Part shown: in pieces, positions 59,932 through 64,000 of the stretch
Layout of the letters: every line of letters starts with the position of its first letter
Numbering within the stretch: position 1 is the stretch's first letter
Assembly: GCF_900099605.1 (NCBI RefSeq)
Contig: NZ_FNDK01000006.1
Span: 62,001 to 126,000 of the forward strand
Direction of reading: 5' to 3'
Origin: Alteribacillus persepolensis
GTDB taxonomy: Bacteria > Bacillota > Bacilli > Bacillales > Marinococcaceae
Length of the DNA: 64,000 nt
Notes under the pieces: generated by a model
The model's database searches: none
Told to the model about the DNA's origin: nothing
The model's input: only the letters and a program-made list of their open reading frames with translations
Made by a program: the position numbers and the translations under genes

Positions 59932-60555
59932 ATGGAATGGTTTAACAGCTGGATGAGCCATTTAATTATATTTTTATTAGCTGCGTTTCTATTAGAAATG
60001 CTGCTGCCCGCCTCATCGCTCCAAAAATATGCAAGGCTTGTCTTATCTTTCATCTTAATGCTTGTCATGATTGAGCCGTTAGTGACATTAACAAATGGAA
60101 AGGCAGAAGATGTTTGGAAAAATGCGCAGCAGGCCGTATCGTTTCAATCTGTTCACACGTCAACGATAGAATCTCAAGTGGATGATAAGAAAAACGAAAT
60201 AGAAGAGGGACAAGATGCATATATTTCTAAACAAGTATCTCAACAACTAAAAGATCAAGTAGAAGACACGATAAGAGAGCGCTGGGGGTGGGACATTGAA
60301 GGTATACAGGTAGAGTGGAAAGAGGAGGATGCATCATCTGAAAATATGAACATTTCTCTTTCTCTTTTGCGGGCTTCTGCAAAGGAGAAAACCGGGACAG
60401 ACATTGAACCGGTGACAATTAATGTATCGGAAGAAAGTAAGGAAAAAGAAAAGCCGACACACGACATCGATCAGGAAATGTATGAATACTTGGAAGAAGT
60501 GTGGGGAGTTGATAAAAACCAGATACATGTTAGTGCAGTAAAGGAGGGGGGATAG
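59932..60555 (+). CDS. spoIIIAF: Stage III sporulation protein SpoIIIAF
   Basis: A 207-residue protein with two N-terminal membrane helices (WMSHLIIFLLAAFLLEMLLPA and LVLSFILMLVMIEPLV) and an extracellular domain (residues ~60–205) of ring-building type, ending EYLEEVWGVDKNQIHVSAVKEGG. The middle portion is long and acidic (EEGQDAYISKQVSQQLKDQV). One-base overlap with spoIIIAG. Confidence 0.93.
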   Translation: MEWFNSWMSHLIIFLLAAFLLEMLLPASSLQKYARLVLSFILMLVMIEPLVTLTNGKAEDVWKNAQQAVSFQSVHTSTIESQVDDKKNEIEEGQDAYISKQVSQQLKDQVEDTIRERWGWDIEGIQVEWKEEDASSENMNISLSLLRASAKEKTGTDIEPVTINVSEESKEKEKPTHDIDQEMYEYLEEVWGVDKNQIHVSAVKEGG

Positions 60556-61223
60556 TGTCTGAAAAAAAGCGTGCATCGAGTCTGTTCTATCAATTGAAAA
60601 AAATGCTGGATAAAAAAGAGGAAACAACGGGCAAAAAAGCCGTACCGATTTACCTTGTTCTTATACTCATATTTGGAATTATTTTAATGGTGATCGGAAC
60701 GATTGGTAAAGGGACAGAAGAAGAACAGATAGAAAATAACCAGCTTGAAGAAAGAAACACAAATGAAGCGCTTGAAGTTGCTTCCAAAAGCACCGAGGAA
60801 TCAGAAGTGGCAGAAGCAGAACGAGCGGTACAAACGAGGCTGGGCGAGATGCTTGAAAAAATATCTGGTGTGTCAGACGTTCAAGTAATGGTCAATTTAC
60901 AAGGGACAGAAGTGAAAGTTTACGAAAAAGATACTACCATCCGCCAGCAAGTCACGACGGAAGAAGACCGTGAAGGAGGTCAGCGGGAGTTAGAAGACGG
61001 CACGAAAGAAGAACAAATCGTTATCGTGCGACAAGGTGACCAAGAAGAGCCGCTTTTAATTCATACGAAAAAACCAGAAGCCAGGGGGGTGCTTGTTGTT
61101 GCAGAAGGGGTGGAAGACATGAAAGTAAAAGAGTGGGTCATAGAAGCAGTAACAAAAGCGATGGATGTAGCACCGCATAAAGTGTCGGTATTGCCAAAAA
61201 ATCGCGGGGAAGGAGACGAATAA
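60555..61223 (+). CDS. spoIIIAG: Stage III sporulation protein SpoIIIAG
   Basis: A 222-residue ring-forming protein of the feeding tube, GTG start 60555. One membrane helix (VPIYLVLILIFGIILMVIGTI) precedes a ring-building motif domain: LGEMLEKISGVSDVQVMVNLQGTEVKVYEKD and a late PEARGVLVVAEGVEDMKVKEWVIEAVTKAMDV. Between them an acidic segment (EDREGGQRELEDGTKEEQ) forms the beta-triangle insert that builds the central channel. Confidence 0.95.
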   Translation: MSEKKRASSLFYQLKKMLDKKEETTGKKAVPIYLVLILIFGIILMVIGTIGKGTEEEQIENNQLEERNTNEALEVASKSTEESEVAEAERAVQTRLGEMLEKISGVSDVQVMVNLQGTEVKVYEKDTTIRQQVTTEEDREGGQRELEDGTKEEQIVIVRQGDQEEPLLIHTKKPEARGVLVVAEGVEDMKVKEWVIEAVTKAMDVAPHKVSVLPKNRGEGDE

Positions 61224-61224
61224 T

Positions 61225-61857
61225 ATGGTGTTAAAGAAACAAACGGTATGGTTAATGACAATGTTAAGCTTAACGATTGTACTGGCTGTCTATTATATTA
61301 CGTCACCAAGCGAGGTTGCAGAAACTGACCCTGAATCATCAGAGGAGAGTGAAATGACTGCTGCAACGGATGAGGCAGAATGGATTGAGTGGCTTGAAGA
61401 AGAAGACATGCAGGCAACATTAGAGGAAACAGAACCAGAGGGTGAAGAAGCGTCAGAACAGGAGTCTGAGTCGCCAGATGCTCCGGTAGCGGTGGAAGGC
61501 AGCCTGTTTAGCGAATTGCGGATGGAAAAGCAGGAATCACAAAGCAAATTGCGGGAAGAATATACGAATACCATTGCTTCAGACGAGTATTCGGCTGCAG
61601 AAAAGAGCGAAGCATTTGACAAAAGGGAACAATTGGCTGAAAGACAACAAAATGAAAGCACGCTTGAGAGCATCATCCAAGCAGAAGGATACAGCGATGC
61701 GGTTGTTATTAGCGATGATGAAAAAACGCGTATCATAGTGGAAGCTAAAGAACTAACGTCAGAAGATGCAGTTATGCTGAATCGGCTTGCTAGTGAGCAT
61801 TTAGGTGAGACAGAGATTGTGATTGGCCACCATGCACAAGCCGCTGCTGGACAGTAA
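61225..61857 (+). CDS. spoIIIAH: Stage III sporulation protein SpoIIIAH
   Basis: A 210-residue mother-cell protein that docks with forespore SpoIIQ across the septum. N-terminal helix (TVWLMTMLSLTIVLAVYYI), then a very acidic, low-complexity linker (~residues 32–95, rich in Glu) longer than I expect from B. subtilis, and the YscJ/FliF-like domain (SLFSELRMEKQESQSKLREE, NESTLESIIQAEGYSDAVVISDDEKTRIIVEAKELTSEDAVML). Last gene of the operon; terminator follows. Confidence 0.95.
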   Translation: MVLKKQTVWLMTMLSLTIVLAVYYITSPSEVAETDPESSEESEMTAATDEAEWIEWLEEEDMQATLEETEPEGEEASEQESESPDAPVAVEGSLFSELRMEKQESQSKLREEYTNTIASDEYSAAEKSEAFDKREQLAERQQNESTLESIIQAEGYSDAVVISDDEKTRIIVEAKELTSEDAVMLNRLASEHLGETEIVIGHHAQAAAGQ

Positions 61858-61863
61858 TCATTG

Positions 61864-61900
61864 TCTGTGAGACAGTAGATATGTCTCACAGATTTTGTTT
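61864..61900 (+). terminator. Terminator of the spoIIIA operon
   Basis: An 11-bp perfect stem TCTGTGAGACA/TGTCTCACAGA with 7-nt loop and T-rich tail. Confidence 0.88.
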
Positions 61901-62043
61901 TACTAAAAGGATAGAATAAAAATTATTGCATCAATAGGTGAACCCCCTCATTTTTGTACCGGATGGGCAATGTTCATGTTGTGTTCAGGCAACAGCTGAA
62001 AAAATAAAATAAATGAGTAATGACGCAGGCAATCATGGGAAGA

Positions 62044-62072
62044 ATGAAAATTAGATTCTGCCGTGATATAAT
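62044..62072 (+). promoter_or_regulatory. Sigma-A-type promoter of the unknown gene at 62120
   Basis: ATGAAA (62044–62049), 17 nt, TATAAT (62067–62072) with an extended –10 TG at 62064. It lies beyond the spoIIIA terminator, so the following gene is transcribed separately. Confidence 0.6.
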
Positions 62073-62119
62073 TTGTGTGGATGTAAACATAAGTGTCAAC
62101 GACGAGGAGCGATTTACGT

Positions 62120-62494
62120 ATGGAATGGAACGATTTAACAGATGGAGCAAAAGCTGTACTTGAGCAAACTAGAAACATGAAAAACGACCATATTCAAATT
62201 GTTGAATTTGAAGTTGGCTTTGAGCATGAGTATGGAGAAGGGGATAACAAATATACCGTCTCTATCCAGGAAGAGGATTATGAGAACTTAAAACGTTTTA
62301 CAAAAGAAAATGAATACGGTGATAAATATCACATGGCTCGCAATAAAAACATCGTTAAAATCATTCTTTTAGAAAACGGAAAAATCCCTGATAACCTTTC
62401 GGAGTTTCCTGTTTTCCGTCAATACAAATTTGATTACGTACAGAAACAGAAAGAAAAAGAGGCCGAAATGGAAGAAAAAGAGACGGATGCATAA
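62120..62494 (+). CDS. Unrecognised acidic cytoplasmic protein at the usual accBC position
   Basis: A 124-residue hydrophilic protein of unknown family. It starts MEWNDLTDGAKAVLEQTRNM, has a central EYGEGDNKYTVSIQEEDYENL strand-rich part and ends in a charged helix (KQKEKEAEMEEKETDA). No signal or membrane segment. Start ATG 62120 follows GAGGAGCG; GTG 62093 is unsupported. In B. subtilis, accB and accC lie between spoIIIAH and yqhY; this gene stands there instead, but there is no resemblance to biotin carriers (no MKM motif). Confidence 0.7.
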   Translation: MEWNDLTDGAKAVLEQTRNMKNDHIQIVEFEVGFEHEYGEGDNKYTVSIQEEDYENLKRFTKENEYGDKYHMARNKNIVKIILLENGKIPDNLSEFPVFRQYKFDYVQKQKEKEAEMEEKETDA

Positions 62495-62536
62495 GCTGTC
62501 GCTGGTGATAACGGAGGAATTGCGGAGGTGAACGGT

Positions 62537-62929
62537 ATGAGCGAAGAGCGCACAATCGATTTAAATGAAGGAAAAAATGAGCTTGGAAAGATTGAGATTG
62601 CACCCGAAGTGATTGAAGTCATCGCCGGTCTTGCAGCTTCAGAAGTAGAAGGGGTTCATTCGCTGCGAGGAAATTTTGCAGCTGGAGTAGTGGAGAGACT
62701 CGGACGCAAAAATCACGGCAAAGGTGTCAAGGTAGAGCTGGGAGAACAAGGGGTTTCAGTTGATTTATCGGTAACGCTGCAGTATGGCGTGTCCGTCCCG
62801 GAAGTGGCCAAAGATATTCAGACAAATATCGAGCAAGCTCTTCAAACTATGACATCAATAGCGATTGAAGCCATTAATATACACGTACTCGGCATTCACT
62901 TTGAAGTGCCGGAAGAAGAAAGTCACTAA
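62537..62929 (+). CDS. yqhY: Asp23/Gls24 family protein YqhY
   Basis: A 130-residue Asp23-family protein. Blocks: KIEIAPEVIEVIAGLAASEVEGVHSLRGNF, GKGVKVELGEQGVSVDLSVTLQYGVSVPEVAKDIQTNI and ITVHVLGIHFEV-like VNIHVLGIHFEVP. YqhY is coexpressed with and linked to acetyl-CoA carboxylase control in B. subtilis, but accBC are not adjacent here. Start ATG 62537, 8 nt after GGAGG (62524–62528); GTG 62528 overlaps that site. About 42 nt after the preceding gene, probably same transcript. Confidence 0.9.
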   Translation: MSEERTIDLNEGKNELGKIEIAPEVIEVIAGLAASEVEGVHSLRGNFAAGVVERLGRKNHGKGVKVELGEQGVSVDLSVTLQYGVSVPEVAKDIQTNIEQALQTMTSIAIEAINIHVLGIHFEVPEEESH

Positions 62930-62972
62930 AAGAAGAATGCTTTTTATCTGCCATTGATATCATAAGCAGAGG

Positions 62973-63027
62973 AAGGGGCTGAAAAGTGACAGCAAATGGA
63001 TAAGCTGTCATTGCAGCCTCTTTTTTA
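62973..63027 (+). terminator. Terminator between yqhY and nusB
   Basis: A long interrupted stem, AGGGGCTG…GTGACAGC with GCTGTCAT…GCAGCCTCT, followed by T6. Confidence 0.8.
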
Positions 63028-63071
63028 TCCTGCTATGATTTACGTTAGATTACAAAAAGGAGAACCATACT

Positions 63072-63476
63072 ATGAACCGACGTCTATCACGACTTAGAGC
63101 TGTTCAAGCGTTATACCAAATGGAACTGACAGATGCCAGTTGGGAACAAGCTTTACAAAACACGCTCCATGAAGATGAGACAGCCGATGAATTTTTGAAA
63201 AGCTCTATAAAAGGGACTGCTGAGCACATAGAGGCCATTGATCAAATGTTGAAGAACCACTTAGAACACTGGACGTTAGAAAGAGTGGGAAACGTGGACC
63301 GCTCGATTCTTCGAAATGCTGTACATGAAATGCTGTACATGAAGGACGTGCCATTGCACGTGAGTGTGAATGAGGCGATTGAGCTGGCAAAAGCATTTGG
63401 GGGCCAAGAATCGGGGAAATTTGTCAACGGCATTTTATCGAGTATTTTAAAACAACATGAAAAGGGAGAGGATTAA
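63072..63476 (+). CDS. nusB: Transcription antitermination factor NusB
   Basis: A 134-residue all-helical RNA-binding protein that with NusE (S10) forms the rRNA antitermination complex at boxA. Family blocks: RLRAVQALYQMELTD, WTLERVGNVDRSILRNAVHEMLYMKDVPLHVSVNEAIELAKAFGGQESGKFVNGILSSIL. Start ATG 63072 follows AAAAAGGAG. folD starts 1 nt after its stop, so the pair is coupled, as in B. subtilis. Confidence 0.97.
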   Translation: MNRRLSRLRAVQALYQMELTDASWEQALQNTLHEDETADEFLKSSIKGTAEHIEAIDQMLKNHLEHWTLERVGNVDRSILRNAVHEMLYMKDVPLHVSVNEAIELAKAFGGQESGKFVNGILSSILKQHEKGED

Positions 63477-63477
63477 C

Positions 63478-64000
63478 GTGAGCGCACATGTTATTAGTGG
63501 AAAAGAAGTAGCTTCTAATATACGAGAACAGATAAAAGAAGAAGTGAAAACTTTAGATGTTACGCCAGGTTTAGCAGTTATTCTTGTTGGGGATAATCCA
63601 GCTTCACGTTCTTATGTGAAGGGGAAAGAAAAAGCTTCTTATGAAGTGGGCATTCATTCAGAATTGAAAGAACTGCCAAGCGATGTATCTGAAAAAGAGC
63701 TTTTAGATTTAGTGGAACATTATAATCATGAGTCGTCCATTCATGGTATTCTTGTGCAGCTGCCGCTTCCAGACCATATATCAGAAAAAAAGGTCATTGA
63801 ACATATTGTGCCGGAAAAAGACGTGGATGGGTTTCATCCCATTAATATAGGCCGCATGATGACTGGAAAAGAAGCGTTTTTGCCGTGCACTCCTTACGGT
63901 ATTTTGAAAATGCTTGAGTTTAAAGATATACAAACAGAAGGAAAGCACGCTGTCGTTATCGGCCGCAGCAATATCGTTGGAAAACCTGTGGGGCAGCTGC
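63478..64000 (+). CDS. folD: Methylenetetrahydrofolate dehydrogenase/cyclohydrolase FolD (3' truncated by window)
   Basis: Bifunctional one-carbon enzyme interconverting methylene-, methenyl- and 10-formyl-THF. The visible 174 codons begin at GTG 63478 (MSAHVISGKEVASNI). They include the catalytic-Lys helix PASRSYVKGKEKASYEVGI, GILVQLPLPDHI, PEKDVDGFHPINIGRM, and the NADP-binding VVIGRSNIVGKPVG near the window end. The remainder, about 110 residues, is outside the window. The site GGGAGAGGA lies in the end of nusB. Confidence 0.96.
   Translation, partial: MSAHVISGKEVASNIREQIKEEVKTLDVTPGLAVILVGDNPASRSYVKGKEKASYEVGIHSELKELPSDVSEKELLDLVEHYNHESSIHGILVQLPLPDHISEKKVIEHIVPEKDVDGFHPINIGRMMTGKEAFLPCTPYGILKMLEFKDIQTEGKHAVVIGRSNIVGKPVGQL

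Noticed and set aside
1-64000. CRISPR array, prophage, transposase or integrase
   Set aside because: No regularly spaced direct repeats and no recombinase, transposase or phage structural motifs were found on either strand; the dispersed repeats are not spaced like CRISPR.

Overview
The window is a contiguous piece of a low-GC Firmicutes chromosome. The gene order closely follows the yqf–yqg–yqh region of Bacillus subtilis: zur–ispG, sodA–yqgE–pbpA, yqzCD–rpmG–yqgN–gluP–yqgQ–glcK, comG, yqhGH–yqhL–lipM, mntR–yqhO–yqhP–yqhR–yqhT–efp, spoIIIAA–AH, yqhY–nusB–folD. A complete spoIIIA operon and a comG operon indicate an endospore former with a competence pseudopilus, so a member of the Bacillaceae (Bacillus sensu lato). 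I cannot name the genus from the sequence alone. Synteny statements compare with B. subtilis from memory, not from an alignment.

Layout. 0–6.3 kb: a soluble PAS sensor kinase, a lytic transglycosylase and a ppx–ppk polyphosphate operon. 6.4–9.4 kb: a zinc-uptake operon (ATPase, two permeases, Zur) behind a good Zur box. 9.5–16.9 kb: small membrane and secreted proteins, ispG, an NfeD-like protein, a Na/Pi cotransporter and a DUF456 protein. 17.0–17.5 kb: five tRNAs (Asn, Met, His, Ile2, Ser). 18.3–30.7 kb: sodA, MFS exporter yqgE, pbpA, yqzCD, rpmG, folate cycloligase, HAD phosphatase, rhomboid GluP, glucokinase. 31.1–33.5 kb: a rocF–aspA catabolic pair that is out of place relative to B. subtilis. 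33.7–35.4 kb: an unknown secreted protein and a DUF1385–YqgV fusion. 35.7–40.2 kb: tRNA-Gln and comGA–GG with an extra 53-codon gene between comGB and comGC. 40.4–47.1 kb: yqgY/X/W, a SNF2 helicase pair, lipM, dat. 47.4–56.0 kb: B12-dependent ribonucleotide reductase nrdJ, mntR, a patatin, a degenerate PAP2 protein, yqhP, yqhR, an Xaa-Pro peptidase and efp. 56.6–64 kb: spoIIIAA–AH, an unknown acidic protein, yqhY, nusB and the 5' part of folD.

Punctuating this ordinary backbone are at least three families of dispersed intergenic repeats, here called A, B and C, each about 100–250 nt. They usually lie directly next to each other in composite pairs (A1–B1, A2–C1, B3–C3, C2–A3). Copies of A and B keep their stems by compensatory base changes. 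No transposase, integrase, phage gene or CRISPR array was found.

The more unusual points are the extra small gene in the comG operon, the in-frame DUF1385–thiamine-binding fusion with a preserved internal ribosome binding site, the PAP2-like protein that has lost its catalytic residues, the absence of accBC beside yqhY (an unknown gene stands there instead), the absence of gcvT–gcvPA–gcvPB, and the structured repeat families. I did not find an obvious new multi-gene system; the repeats and the comG small gene are the best leads.
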